Shown here piece by piece: positions 1-8,641 of a stretch of 64,000 nt of DNA. Origin of the DNA: RGZA01 sp964568585. Lineage in GTDB: Bacteria; Pseudomonadota; Alphaproteobacteria; UBA9219; RGZA01. The DNA lies in assembly GCA_964568585.1 (NCBI GenBank), contig CAZMQI010000003.1, forward strand, positions 1-64,000. Reading direction: 5' to 3'. Position 1 is the first letter of the stretch. Every line of letters starts with the position of its first letter. The notes below the pieces were generated by a model, which saw only the letters and a program-made list of their open reading frames with translations, did not search any database and had not been told where the DNA came from. A program made the position numbers and the translations under genes.

Positions 1-321
1 GTGAACTATATGGGAGCGCCGCCAAAAATCGCGATGACATTTTTATATGTGGTGGGCGTGACCGCCGGCTTTTTTGGCAATCGGTATCTGGTGTTTTCGG
101 ATAAGGGCGGGTTGCAGGCAACAGGTATCCGTTTTATATGCGCGCATGCATGTGGTTATCTGTTGAACCTATCTATTTTAATCGTTTTTGTCGATAAAAT
201 GGGATACCCGCATCAAATTGTTCAGGGCGTGGCGATTTTTGTGGTGGCTGCATTTCTGTTCGTTGCGTTTAAGCTCTTCGTATTCAAAAATACTGTAGCG
301 GTTGATAAGGAAGCATCATGA
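1..321 (+). CDS. GtrA-like membrane protein (possibly 5'-truncated)
   Basis: Small integral membrane protein of the GtrA family, which is thought to move undecaprenyl-phosphate-linked sugars across the inner membrane for surface polysaccharide modification. The 106 residues form about three to four hydrophobic helices. The family-typical stretch with FFGNRYLVF lies near residues 24-32, and a lysine-rich tail follows the last helix. Full-length members are usually 120-150 residues and the reading frame is open at the first base of the window, so the GTG at position 1 may not be the true start. The stop overlaps the ATG of the methyltransferase gene (ATGA), which suggests co-translation in a sugar-modification operon. 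The family is assigned by eye from topology and the NRY motif. Confidence 0.7.
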   Translation: MNYMGAPPKIAMTFLYVVGVTAGFFGNRYLVFSDKGGLQATGIRFICAHACGYLLNLSILIVFVDKMGYPHQIVQGVAIFVVAAFLFVAFKLFVFKNTVAVDKEAS

Positions 322-1190
322 AACGTTGTTCAGGCTGTGGTGCATATCATATATCGACATATCCAAATTGCCCGGAATGCCAAGTAAAGCCTCAATTAAT
401 TGATGGATTTGAAGCATTCGCACCTGCCTTTGCACATGAAAGCACAGGGTTCAAACCAGAATATTTTTCTGAACTCGCAATACTGGAAGCGGCCAATTTC
501 TGGTTCAAGTCACGCAATGCCATCATCATCTGGGCACTTAAAACCTATGCAAAAAGCATTGGGTCGTTTCTTGAAATCGGATGTGGCACAGCGTTTGTGC
601 TATCGGGAATTGCTAAAGCTTTTCCAGACACCAGATTGTTCGGTAGTGAGATTTTAACGACGGGGTTGGGGTTTGCGGCGCAGCGCTTACCCAAAGCAAC
701 ATTCATGCAGATGGATGCACGCGATATTCCATTTAAAGATGAATTCGATGTGATTGGCGCATTTGATGTGCTGGAACATATCGAAGAAGATACCGTAGTG
801 CTTTCACAAATCCATCACGCATTGAGAGCGAATGGCATTGCTATTTTTTCTGTGCCGCAACATGCGTGGTTGTGGAGCGCGGCAGATGAATATGCATGCC
901 ATGTGCGCCGTTATTCTGCTGATGACATCCATGCCAAAGTCAGTGCTGCAGGCTTCCAAATCCTCCGCAGTACATCATTTGTAAGCACCCTGTTACCGGC
1001 GATGATGGCGTCGCGGCTGTTATCAAAAAAGGTCCCAGCAAAAGATTACGATGGCAAAGCCGAACTTAAGTTGCCTCCATTCCTCAATTCATTGTTTTTA
1101 TTGCTTTTAAATTGCGAGCTGGCACTAATACAATGTGGCATTAATCTGCCCATTGGCGGATCACGGCTTGTGATTGCCAAACGTATTTAA
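318..1190 (+). CDS. Class I SAM-dependent methyltransferase with N-terminal zinc-ribbon-like cysteines
   Basis: Predicted cytoplasmic methyltransferase of 290 residues. The N-terminus has two CxxC pairs (C4/C7 and C18/C21), probably a small zinc ribbon. A Rossmann-type methyltransferase domain follows: motif I is FLEIGCGTAF, an acidic residue follows the second strand (GSEIL), and FDVLEHIEE is the post-II/IV motif usual in Methyltransf_11/23 proteins. The C-terminal ~60 residues are hydrophobic and may contact the membrane. The ATG overlaps the stop of the GtrA-like gene, and the aminotransferase gene starts 20 bases after its stop. This places it in a surface-glycan operon, where it could modify a lipid-linked sugar. 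The substrate cannot be read from the sequence. Confidence 0.8.
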   Translation: MKRCSGCGAYHISTYPNCPECQVKPQLIDGFEAFAPAFAHESTGFKPEYFSELAILEAANFWFKSRNAIIIWALKTYAKSIGSFLEIGCGTAFVLSGIAKAFPDTRLFGSEILTTGLGFAAQRLPKATFMQMDARDIPFKDEFDVIGAFDVLEHIEEDTVVLSQIHHALRANGIAIFSVPQHAWLWSAADEYACHVRRYSADDIHAKVSAAGFQILRSTSFVSTLLPAMMASRLLSKKVPAKDYDGKAELKLPPFLNSLFLLLLNCELALIQCGINLPIGGSRLVIAKRI

Positions 1191-1210
1191 GACTTCCGGA
1201 GTATTCCGTT

Positions 1211-2344
1211 ATGGCACCATCCCGCATTCCCTTTAATTTGCCGCATATGACAGGCAAGGAGATGGAATACATCGCGCAATCGCATCGCAATGGAAAGTTG
1301 GCGGGTGATGGTCCTTTTACCAAGCATTGTCATGGCTGGCTGGAACAGCGCACGGGTTCTGCCAAGGCATTGCTTACCCATTCATGCACTGCTGCGCTCG
1401 AAATGGCGGCATTGTTGCTGGATATAAAGCCTGGCGATGAAATCATCATGCCGTCCTATACCTTTGTTTCAACGGCTAATGCATTCGTGCTGCGTGGTGG
1501 TGTGCCTGTATTCGTTGATATTCGTGAAGACACGCTGAATTTGAATGAAAACTTGATTGAAGATGCTATCACGCCGCGCACCCGTGCGATTGTTCCAGTG
1601 CATTATGCTGGCGTTGCATGCGAGATGGACACCATTATGGCGATCGCCAAAAAGCATAATCTGGCTGTGGTGGAGGATGCCGCGCAAGGCGTAATGGCAA
1701 GTTATAAGGGCAGGGCGCTTGGCAGCATTGGCGATTTGGGTGCCTATAGTTTTCATGAAACTAAGAATGTGATTTCAGGAGAAGGAGGAGCATTGCTGGT
1801 TAATCAACCAGACATGGCATTGCGTGCTGAGATTATCCGCGAAAAAGGCACCGACCGCAGCCGTTTTTTTCGTGGAGAAATAGATAAATACACATGGCAG
1901 GAAGTGGGATCATCTTTTCTGCCAGGTGAATTGATCGCCGCGTTCTTATGGGCGCAATTGGAAGAGGCTGATAAGATTACGCAAGGTCGTTTGCAAGCAT
2001 GGAATTATTACCATGACCAATTGTCGCATCTGGAGGCAAAAGGCACATTGCGCCGCCCGTTAATCCCCAATGCGTGCCAGCACAATGCACATATGTATTA
2101 TGTATTGCTGGCGCCAGAAGTGGACCGTCAACATGTGCTGAATGAATTCAAAAAGAACGATATTTCCTGCGTGTTCCATTATGTGCCATTGCATTCATCA
2201 CCAGCAGGATTAAAATATGGCCGTGTGCATGGCAAACTGGATGTCACGGATAAACAGGCTGAACGTCTGGTGCGCTTGCCGCTATGGGTCGGTTTATCCC
2301 GTGAACAACAAGACAATGTTATCGATATTCTTAAGGCAATCTAA
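1211..2344 (+). CDS. rffA: dTDP-4-amino-4,6-dideoxygalactose transaminase (DegT/DnrJ/EryC1 family)
   Basis: PLP-dependent sugar aminotransferase of 377 residues, matching WecE/RffA in length and overall sequence. WecE/RffA converts dTDP-4-dehydro-6-deoxyglucose to dTDP-4-amino-4,6-dideoxygalactose for enterobacterial common antigen and related glycans. The Schiff-base lysine is K185 in SFHETKNVISGEGGA. VVEDAAQGV (about 153-161) carries the PLP-pyridine aspartate, and LLTHSCTAALE binds the phosphate. The N-terminal RIPFNLP and the central MPSYTFVSTANAFVLRGG are typical of this subfamily. It follows the methyltransferase after 20 bases and precedes a small exported protein by a few bases. The family is certain, and the dTDP-sugar substrate is likely from subfamily resemblance. 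Confidence 0.87.
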   Translation: MAPSRIPFNLPHMTGKEMEYIAQSHRNGKLAGDGPFTKHCHGWLEQRTGSAKALLTHSCTAALEMAALLLDIKPGDEIIMPSYTFVSTANAFVLRGGVPVFVDIREDTLNLNENLIEDAITPRTRAIVPVHYAGVACEMDTIMAIAKKHNLAVVEDAAQGVMASYKGRALGSIGDLGAYSFHETKNVISGEGGALLVNQPDMALRAEIIREKGTDRSRFFRGEIDKYTWQEVGSSFLPGELIAAFLWAQLEEADKITQGRLQAWNYYHDQLSHLEAKGTLRRPLIPNACQHNAHMYYVLLAPEVDRQHVLNEFKKNDISCVFHYVPLHSSPAGLKYGRVHGKLDVTDKQAERLVRLPLWVGLSREQQDNVIDILKAI

Positions 2345-2356
2345 GAGGAGATGACC

Positions 2357-2761
2357 ATGATCAAAAAAATGATATACACTTTTGCATTGGCGATTTTATT
2401 AACCGCAGGCAGCGTGCACGCGCAAACCGTAGAAACACCAACCGCGCCAACCTTTATGTCAGGTGGCGTGGGCGATGAAGACCGCACGCGATTGGAAGCT
2501 ATGGAAAAAAACTTCAACTTTAAGCTGGTTCTGGCTGGTCAAGGCGGGATGTTTCTGGATGATGTGCATGTAACCATCGCCGATGCGGCCAAAAACAGCA
2601 TCTTGGTCACCGATACTGAAGGCCCTATTTTATTGGCGCAGTTAACTCCGGGTAAATATATCATCACTGCACAAATAGAAGGGTTAACCCAGACCCAGGT
2701 CGTGACGATCCGCAAGAACCGTCGCACCAATATCACCATTCGCTTTCCCTTAAGTGAATAG
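2357..2761 (+). CDS. Small exported protein with carboxypeptidase-regulatory-like beta-sandwich
   Basis: Predicted periplasmic protein of about 134 residues. A signal peptide (hydrophobic run IYTFALAILLTAG, cleavage after VHA) precedes a short linker and a beta-rich domain. Lines such as DDVHVTIADA, DTEGPILLAQLTPGKYIITAQI and QTQVVTIRKN have the rhythm of carboxypeptidase-regulatory-like or PEGA-type sandwiches, and no catalytic residues are evident. The ATG at 2357 is preferred because AGAGGAG at 2344-2350 lies six bases upstream; the ATG at 2351 abuts that site directly. It starts 12 bases after the aminotransferase stop, so it is the last gene of the sugar operon. Function is unknown. Confidence 0.65.
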   Translation: MIKKMIYTFALAILLTAGSVHAQTVETPTAPTFMSGGVGDEDRTRLEAMEKNFNFKLVLAGQGGMFLDDVHVTIADAAKNSILVTDTEGPILLAQLTPGKYIITAQIEGLTQTQVVTIRKNRRTNITIRFPLSE

Positions 2762-2956
2762 ACAGTTTTATTAGCTATTTTACATGTATTAGCGCCGCTA
2801 TTAGCGCTGCCTTTATGAAAAATTTATGCGGTATGGTAGCTGTGCGTACATAAAATTAACGCGCGTCGTATAACACTCGTTGAGCATATTTATTTGCTTT
2901 TTGTCTAAATATGCACCGAGCGATTTCACAAAATACATTTATGGCGGGGCAAACCA

Positions 2957-3688
2957 ATGAATTCAATTAAAAGTACGATTTTGGTAGTAGATGATGAACC
3001 ACAATTACGTAAGCTTCTGAAGATTACGTTAGAAGGCGCAGATTATAAATGCATTGCCGATGTGGATACAGGCCGTGAGGCTATTCGTGCTGCAGCATCC
3101 TTGAAGCCTGATTTAATCCTGCTTGATTTGGGATTGCCCGATATCGATGGTAAGGAAGTCATCAAATCGGTTCGCGAATGGTCGCAGATGCCAATCATCG
3201 TATGTTCCGTACGCAATGACGATGAAGAGATCATCAGTGCATTGACCCTTGGCGCAGATGATTACATCACCAAGCCCTTCAACACAGCAGTACTTATTGC
3301 ACGCATCGTTGCCAATTTGCGAAAATCCGTAACGCAGGAAGCTGGCGCACCAACGATTGAAAACGGTCGCATCATGATGGATTTGGTACGCCACGAAGTA
3401 TTTCTGGACGGCGTGAAGACAACCTTCACCCCCAAGGAATATGATTTGTTGCGCTATTTCATCTCCCGACGCGGCAAGATGCTGACCCATAAACAATTGC
3501 TTGAAGAGATTTGGGGTCCTGCACATAACAACGATATGCAATATCTGCGCGTCTACATCAGTCAGCTACGTGATAAAATCGAACCAGAACCATCATGCCC
3601 GCAATACATCATTACCGAAGCAGGGATTGGTTATCGCATGGAATCCGTACGTCTCGACAGCAACAATACCAGCAGCAAGGTTGCTTAG
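2957..3688 (+). CDS. KdpE-like OmpR/PhoB-family response regulator
   Basis: DNA-binding response regulator of 243 residues. The receiver domain occupies about residues 7-120, with the acidic pair D12/D13, phosphoacceptor D57 in LILLDLGLPD and lysine K106 in DYITKPF. The winged helix at about 135-230 contains TPKEYDLLRYF and IWGPAHNNDMQYLRVYISQLRDKIE, which closely resemble KdpE. KdpE normally pairs with KdpD to activate kdpFABC potassium uptake, and no kdp transporter genes are in the window. The partner kinase gene is convergent, with only four bases between the stops. A 195-base intergenic region upstream should hold its own promoter. Family is firm; the potassium role is inferred from homology only. 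Confidence 0.85.
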   Translation: MNSIKSTILVVDDEPQLRKLLKITLEGADYKCIADVDTGREAIRAAASLKPDLILLDLGLPDIDGKEVIKSVREWSQMPIIVCSVRNDDEEIISALTLGADDYITKPFNTAVLIARIVANLRKSVTQEAGAPTIENGRIMMDLVRHEVFLDGVKTTFTPKEYDLLRYFISRRGKMLTHKQLLEEIWGPAHNNDMQYLRVYISQLRDKIEPEPSCPQYIITEAGIGYRMESVRLDSNNTSSKVA

Positions 3689-3692
3689 TTGG

Positions 3693-5711
3693 TTATTCGG
3701 CGGCTCTCGCATCCATTTGCATGGCGCGCCAATTCGAGAAGCACAGGATAAACACTGCCCCACCATCCGGATGGTTGGTTGCGCGGATATTACCGCCTTG
3801 GGCGCGCATAATGATGCGTGCAATCGCCAGCCCTAAACCCGTTCCAGCGACATTGGTATCCTGTTTGTTCAGGCGGTGATATTTGTCGAAGATTTTCTCC
3901 ACCTGGTCTTCAGGGATGCCTTTGCCGTGATCGCGGATATGGATGCAGAATAGGTTTTCTTCCTGCTCGCCCCACACATCGATAGATGTGCCTGAGGGCG
4001 TATATTTCAAGATGTTGTCAAAGATGTTCTGTATAACCTGTTCCACGAGGAATGCATCTATACAGACTTCATTGGTACGCAGGCAATTATCGTTGATTTG
4101 TACAATACGGCCACGCAATTTGGCGCGCATGCGGCCATAGACATTGCTGATGATGTCGAAGGCTGATACCCAGTTTTCCTTGAATACAACTTGACCTGAT
4201 TCAAGGCGCGTCATTTCAAGGATGTTGGTGATGAACCCATCCAGACGGCGCGCTTCATCCAGCGCGGTTTGCAGCAGGATATCCTTTTGTTCGGCCTGCA
4301 AGCTGGCCTTCATATCCTGCAAAGCGGTGAGCGAGCCAACAACCGACGCCAGCGGTGTCTTTAAATCATGCGAGATGCTGGATAGCAGGGTTGAACGTAA
4401 GCGTTCTTTTTCTTCACGTACACGGCCATCCTGCATTTGTTGAGTAAGATGCAGACGTTCGATAACCAGCGCAGTCACATCGGCAATACCGGCCAGCGTT
4501 CCTGAAATATCATGGCTTTCAAAGAAATGGGTATCCGCTTTGGTTCCCAATACACCGCGTGCGCCTTCCGGTGTCAGCAAGGGGCGGAAGCAATACAGTG
4601 CTTTGGAGTAATGCAAGGTACCAGCACCCGTCACACGGAATTCACGCCAACAGCACGCCAATGCATCCATATCTTCTTGTGCAAATTCCATGCCTGCCGG
4701 ATAGGCGATTTCCACACGTTCCGGATTGAATGGCGCAGGAAGGAAAAACGCGGTTTCAAGATTCAGGTTCTTTTTGATGCCGTTGTAAATCGATGCGAGC
4801 GCGCTCTGGATCTCGTTTTCTTTCAAGCTTTCGCTATAGAGACGTTGCGGGATAATCAGTTGTTCAATCCGCTGCTTCAAGGTAGACACCACATTATGTG
4901 ACCGTCCAGCCAGAACATTCACCACGACCGAGCACATCACATACAGCCAGAAGCTGACCAGCATCGGCGGGCTATCAATTGCCAAATCCTTAGCGATATT
5001 GGTGGGGATAATCACGGTTTCAAATGCGTAATTCATCGCAAAGAAGCTTAAAACGCTACTGAGCAAGCCGGGGATTAACCCATAACGCAATGAAACGAAC
5101 ACACAGGCGATGATATACACCATGGTGCGGTTACGCGGGCTATTCTGAAATCCTACGAATATCTCCTGCAATACCAGAATAGCAATCGTTGCCAGCGCCA
5201 CCATCAAACATGCGGTCAGGATTTCACGAATATTGAGGAAGCGACCAATCGTTTCATACATGACCGATCGAGTACGCACCGGCACACGGTAGCGCACCAA
5301 TTCAACATGACTGCCTGCGGGCAACATGCTATGCACAATTCGGCATTTATTGGGTATTAAAAAACCAATCCATGAATCATTCACATGGGCTGTGCCAAGG
5401 AAGATGACCATGCGGGTTTTAGATGTTTGCTCCGTAATAAATCCGCGCATACCTTCTTTAAAATGCGGCGCATTAACAGTCTTGATTTCTGCGCCCATCT
5501 CTTCAGCGAGATGCAGATTTTGCAACAAGCGCAGGCGTTGTTCCTGATTATCTTTTTTCGATGATGGTTGTTGGTGGGTTTCAACGATATGCAACGCCGT
5601 CCATCCAAGACCTTTGCGCTTGGCAAGGCTAGCAGCTCTACGCAACAGGACCATGGTTTGCGGATGGTCGTTGATGCAGGCGACGATGATTTCTTTGTAT
5701 TCTTCGCTCAT
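3693..5711 (-). CDS. KdpD-like sensor histidine kinase lacking the N-terminal KdpD domain
   Basis: Membrane histidine kinase of 672 residues. In order: a universal-stress-protein-like domain (about 1-130, starting EEYKEIIVACINDHPQT), four closely packed transmembrane helices of the DUF4118/KdpD type (about 160-280), a GAF-like domain (about 290-430), a HisKA domain with H448 in SISHDLKTPLAS, and a HATPase_c domain with FDNILKYTPSG and GKGIPEDQVEKIFDKYHR plus GTGLGLAIAR. E. coli KdpD is about 894 residues and begins with a P-loop sensor domain that is absent here. The regulator partner is convergent. The ribosome-binding site is weak. The stimulus may be envelope or ionic stress; this is inference. 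Confidence 0.85.
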   Translation of the reverse strand: MSEEYKEIIVACINDHPQTMVLLRRAASLAKRKGLGWTALHIVETHQQPSSKKDNQEQRLRLLQNLHLAEEMGAEIKTVNAPHFKEGMRGFITEQTSKTRMVIFLGTAHVNDSWIGFLIPNKCRIVHSMLPAGSHVELVRYRVPVRTRSVMYETIGRFLNIREILTACLMVALATIAILVLQEIFVGFQNSPRNRTMVYIIACVFVSLRYGLIPGLLSSVLSFFAMNYAFETVIIPTNIAKDLAIDSPPMLVSFWLYVMCSVVVNVLAGRSHNVVSTLKQRIEQLIIPQRLYSESLKENEIQSALASIYNGIKKNLNLETAFFLPAPFNPERVEIAYPAGMEFAQEDMDALACCWREFRVTGAGTLHYSKALYCFRPLLTPEGARGVLGTKADTHFFESHDISGTLAGIADVTALVIERLHLTQQMQDGRVREEKERLRSTLLSSISHDLKTPLASVVGSLTALQDMKASLQAEQKDILLQTALDEARRLDGFITNILEMTRLESGQVVFKENWVSAFDIISNVYGRMRAKLRGRIVQINDNCLRTNEVCIDAFLVEQVIQNIFDNILKYTPSGTSIDVWGEQEENLFCIHIRDHGKGIPEDQVEKIFDKYHRLNKQDTNVAGTGLGLAIARIIMRAQGGNIRATNHPDGGAVFILCFSNWRAMQMDARAAE

Positions 5712-5778
5712 TGCTTTTTTATAGCAGCCTTCTTGCCGTGACTAAACGCATAAACCTGCATTAACAAAGATAAAGAAG

Positions 5779-6834
5779 CTATTCGGATTGACGGATAGCG
5801 TTAACAATCGCTGCTTCAGATTTATCATTATCTTGGTCATCGGACAGATCGCCAAGGTTATTCCACCAGTTTTCCAACGTCACGGCTGTGCGGCCCATAA
5901 AGGTTGGGTCTTTGGAGGCAACATCCTTGGAGATGGCGACGATATCGCGGCCCATGCCTTTAATCTCATCTTTGTTGCTTGCATAACGTTTGTCGTTGCT
6001 TGCCTCGTTCAAGCCATCGCGTGCATGGCGCAATGCGTTGCGCGCTGCATCATAGTTTTTCGCATCGATGAAAAAGCGGGTGAGCTGGATGTTATCACGC
6101 GCCTTGATCAACGGTAGTTTTTGGGTGCTGGTTATCTTGACGGCGTCTTCGACCTGTTTGGTTAGAATAAGTTGTGCTTCATCATTCTTGAATGTTTCAA
6201 CGGCATGCATTGCAGCTGCCAACTGCTTAGATGCTTCTGCGGCGTTGAAGATGACGGTTACATTGACAGCGCTAGCTTCTTTCACGCTCATACCGCCATT
6301 GGCTGACCAGAATTGCGTATCTTCAGGGCTGTTCAATTCAGCCATTTCTGTATTGAGCGGGAAGTAGTAATGATAGGCCAGATGTTTACCTTGGTAGTAA
6401 ACGAAATAGCCCGTCCGAATCTCCGCCTTTTCCACGCCACCAGCATCGCTATCCAGTGCGGCGCTAATTTCTTGTGCATCTTTAATCGCCTGCAGGGAAG
6501 ACATGAGGTTGTTATGGGCTAATGCCAAGCGCGCACGATTGATGCTTTCAAGCAATCGTTCGGCTGGTTTATCGCTTATTTCAAGTTTGGCTGCTTCGGG
6601 TGCGCGGTTAAGTTTGCGGCGCACAGGCTTTCTATCATGTTTGTCAAAGATATTAGATACATCCACTTCGATTGCGGCCGGACCGAATTTTTTGCCCGAT
6701 GCTATTACCGTGGGTGCAGGCGTTTCTTTTTTTGCTGCGTGATGTTTTGTGGTTGCGAACAGGTCTTGCGGTGCAAGGGCGGCAACCATAACCGCAGCAA
6801 CAAAAAGGGTCAGTGATTTGGTATGTTTAATCAT
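5779..6834 (-). CDS. Exported helical protein, possibly YfdX-like
   Basis: Secreted protein of about 351 residues from the ATG at 6834. That start gives a clean signal peptide (MIKHTKSLTLFVAAVMVAAL, cleavage near LFA) and has CAGGG upstream; an in-frame ATG 60 bases upstream would place charged residues before it. The mature part is mostly helical with long alanine/lysine-rich segments (SINRARLALAHNNLMSSLQAIKDAQE; NYDAARNALRHARDGLNEA). This pattern recalls YfdX-family proteins, but I cannot confirm that assignment. It lies 67 bases upstream of the KdpD-like kinase in the same direction and may be co-transcribed. No catalytic motif is visible. Confidence 0.6.
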   Translation of the reverse strand: MIKHTKSLTLFVAAVMVAALAPQDLFATTKHHAAKKETPAPTVIASGKKFGPAAIEVDVSNIFDKHDRKPVRRKLNRAPEAAKLEISDKPAERLLESINRARLALAHNNLMSSLQAIKDAQEISAALDSDAGGVEKAEIRTGYFVYYQGKHLAYHYYFPLNTEMAELNSPEDTQFWSANGGMSVKEASAVNVTVIFNAAEASKQLAAAMHAVETFKNDEAQLILTKQVEDAVKITSTQKLPLIKARDNIQLTRFFIDAKNYDAARNALRHARDGLNEASNDKRYASNKDEIKGMGRDIVAISKDVASKDPTFMGRTAVTLENWWNNLGDLSDDQDNDKSEAAIVNAIRQSE

Positions 6835-7006
6835 GCGGCCCTGTAAAAGAATTAAATGTCGGTGGAGGATAACAATCGTGGATGCCATGGTCACGTATTA
6901 AATCTTGAAAATCATTCTGTACCTCTAAACACTGGCGAAATTGATGGCTTTGGCCGCTTAAATAAAGGAAATAAATCAGCAGGACGAAGCCTGGCTTCTG
7001 ACCATA

Positions 7007-7165
7007 TTATTGCCTTATTTTGTTTGAAATAGGATGATTAAATCTTTCGCCCGCATGGCTTATCTGATGCGTATGGATTTCATCATGCTCATGTTTTGGG
7101 GCATCGCCCATCTGAAGATAACTTATGCTGCCATCATCATCGGTAATTTCAAAAATGGTTTGCAT
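7007..7165 (-). CDS. Small histidine-rich hypothetical protein (52 aa)
   Basis: Short open frame of 52 codons starting at 7165 with a good GGAG site seven bases upstream. An upstream in-frame extension to 7285 lacks such a site. The protein begins MQTIFEITDDDGSISYLQMG and continues with a histidine-rich stretch, KHEHDEIHTHQISH, that could bind metal. There is no signal peptide or membrane segment. No family is recognised. It stands alone between the exported helical protein and a small exported cysteine protein. Confidence 0.45.
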   Translation of the reverse strand: MQTIFEITDDDGSISYLQMGDAPKHEHDEIHTHQISHAGERFNHPISNKIRQ

Positions 7166-7480
7166 GGTGATCTCCGTCGCTTGGGCGATGTAATGTGTGT
7201 GCAAAAATGCGCTGTTGCAGTCATGAGACCGGACGGGCGCTAAAAAAACAATTGTGTGGGCATCGCGCCGAAATAAGTATTCCATAAAAGCCCAAAATGG
7301 GCAGGTTTATTGGCTGCATACACGAAATGCATTTAGGGTTTTTTTATGCGAACCTTGCCTTTCCCAATCGAAAAAAAATATGCGCTTATTTTACGTTTGT
7401 GCCGTAAGGGATGCGATTATTTTGGTCCCAATACAACCTCTCGCCATTGCCATCCACCGCTAACCATAAACGAGGCTGTC

Positions 7481-7825
7481 ATGAGACTATTTTTCAACCA
7501 GTATGTGGGCGCATTGCTGTTGTTTATCATATCCTATTTTTATCTGACCATTTATGCAAAGGCCGAACATATCGAAACCACTACCGTGACGCGTCATGGC
7601 GATACGGTAATTAGTGAAACATTTCGCACAGCGTCCACCTATTGCTCGCCATGCTACAAGCCTGTGAAATATATGGATCAAAAATCATGTGATAAAAAAA
7701 CCGTGACCATGGCTTTAGAAAAACCATGCCCGAATGGCCAGGCGGGTGTCATCTCGGTGAACCGTCTATGGAACCCATGCACGCAACAGGTGCAGGATTT
7801 TACCATGGGTAGCACGTGTCACTGA
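7481..7825 (+). CDS. Small exported cysteine-containing protein
   Basis: Predicted protein of 114 residues from the ATG at 7481, with GAGG at 7472-7475 five bases upstream. It has an N-terminal hydrophobic segment (VGALLLFIISYFYLTIYA) that is a signal peptide or anchor, then a hydrophilic domain with six cysteines in the mature part (TYCSPCYKPV, SCDKK, KPCPNG, NPCTQQ, STCH). The even cysteine number suggests disulfides in the periplasm. The last six codons (GSTCH plus stop) are repeated just downstream in an imperfect tandem duplication. No family is recognised. Confidence 0.55.
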   Translation: MRLFFNQYVGALLLFIISYFYLTIYAKAEHIETTTVTRHGDTVISETFRTASTYCSPCYKPVKYMDQKSCDKKTVTMALEKPCPNGQAGVISVNRLWNPCTQQVQDFTMGSTCH

Positions 7826-7849
7826 CACGGGGGTAGCACGTGTCATTGA
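7807..7849 (+). repeat. Tandem duplication of a gene's 3' end
   Basis: Two 19-base copies, GGGTAGCACGTGTCACTGA at 7807-7825 and the same with one C-to-T change at 7831-7849, are spaced 24 bases apart. The first is the 3' end of the upstream gene including its stop. The second also encodes GSTCH and a stop but is outside the gene. Confidence 0.8.
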
Positions 7850-7858
7850 TTGAACAGG

Positions 7859-8010
7859 AAAATGGTTGTGCTGGCAGTCTCAAAAGAACCTTTATTCACC
7901 GCGGATTATCGCATGTGTAGGCATAAATTCCTTAAAAAAATAACAGGGGATTTATTTTGGGTACCAGGGAAGATAAAAGTAAGAACAGGTAAAAATATTG
8001 TAGGTTCAGG
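7859..8010 (+). repeat. Decayed dispersed repeat, copy 1
   Basis: AAATGGTTGTGCTGGCAGTC begins here and recurs at 17995. In both places it is followed within about 100 bases by AACAGGG/ACAGGGAA-type boxes. A 79-codon open frame (7850-8089) crosses the region, but its sequence looks like translated repeat DNA and it has no ribosome-binding site. I read it as the remnant of an old dispersed element. The 7826-8155 interval holds no convincing gene. Confidence 0.45.
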
Positions 8011-8155
8011 AGCTTTCTACAATAACCCAACTCGCCGTATCCGCGTACTTTTGGGTCGTACAAGTATCTACTGCAATGGCCTAATCTAGGCAACTTATGA
8101 AAAAAATGTCACAAGCGCATACGTACCGATGGAAAGGCAAAGCGTACATAAGACT

Positions 8156-8641
8156 CTATAGCATGGGCGGTGGTGGTGGCGGTCCATTGTGCATATGGTC
8201 GGCGATGATTTTACGTTCTTGGGGTGTGAGTTTTTCAAGCAGTGTCCGCATGCGTGCACGGCTTTTTTTCATGTTATCTTCGATCAGCGATTGCATACGT
8301 GCTTCAGCCTTATCAAGCTTGGCGGTGTTCCAATCAGGTTCGCCAATGGCTTCAGCTATGGCTTTGCGCGCATTTTCAATATCTTGCTGCCCGTTTTTGT
8401 GAATGGCGCGGATATCGGCAAAAGCTTCGTGCATGTAAGTGCGACTTTGATCGGACAGTTGATTGAATAATCCTGATATCAGGCCGCCTGCCGGATGGCC
8501 ACCCATCATCGGTATCATATCGCCACCATGCAAACCGGAAAACGGCCCACGGGGAGGATGGTGGATAGAGCTTCCTATGAGGAATCCCACAAGAAGAATG
8601 TTCAAAGCAAGAGAGGTATAAATCAGCCAGATACTTTTCAT
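8156..8641 (-). CDS. Periplasmic heavy-metal-resistance-like protein (CnrX/Spy type)
   Basis: Membrane-anchored periplasmic protein of 161 residues. An N-terminal hydrophobic helix (IWLIYTSLALNILLVGFLIG) is followed by a His/Met/Gly-rich stretch (IHHPPRGPFSGLHGGDMIPMMGGHPAGG) and a helical domain with conserved-looking KAIAEAIGEPDW, NMKKSRARMRTLLEKLTPQERK and a C-terminal HMHNG plus polyproline. This pattern is that of the heavy-metal resistance/periplasmic sensor family related to CnrX and Spy/CpxP. Its ATG overlaps the stop of the upstream membrane protein by one base (TAATG). The order sigma factor, membrane protein, metal sensor on one strand suggests a signalling operon. The metal-sensing role is inferred. 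Confidence 0.65.
   Translation of the reverse strand: MKSIWLIYTSLALNILLVGFLIGSSIHHPPRGPFSGLHGGDMIPMMGGHPAGGLISGLFNQLSDQSRTYMHEAFADIRAIHKNGQQDIENARKAIAEAIGEPDWNTAKLDKAEARMQSLIEDNMKKSRARMRTLLEKLTPQERKIIADHMHNGPPPPPPML

Noticed and set aside
2790..2812. AGCGC...GCGCT hairpin after the small exported protein as terminator
   Set aside because: The stem is five bases with no clear T-run, so it was not reported as a feature.
7850..8089. 79-codon open frame on the plus strand
   Set aside because: It crosses the dispersed-repeat remnant, has no ribosome-binding site and resembles no protein; likely chance.
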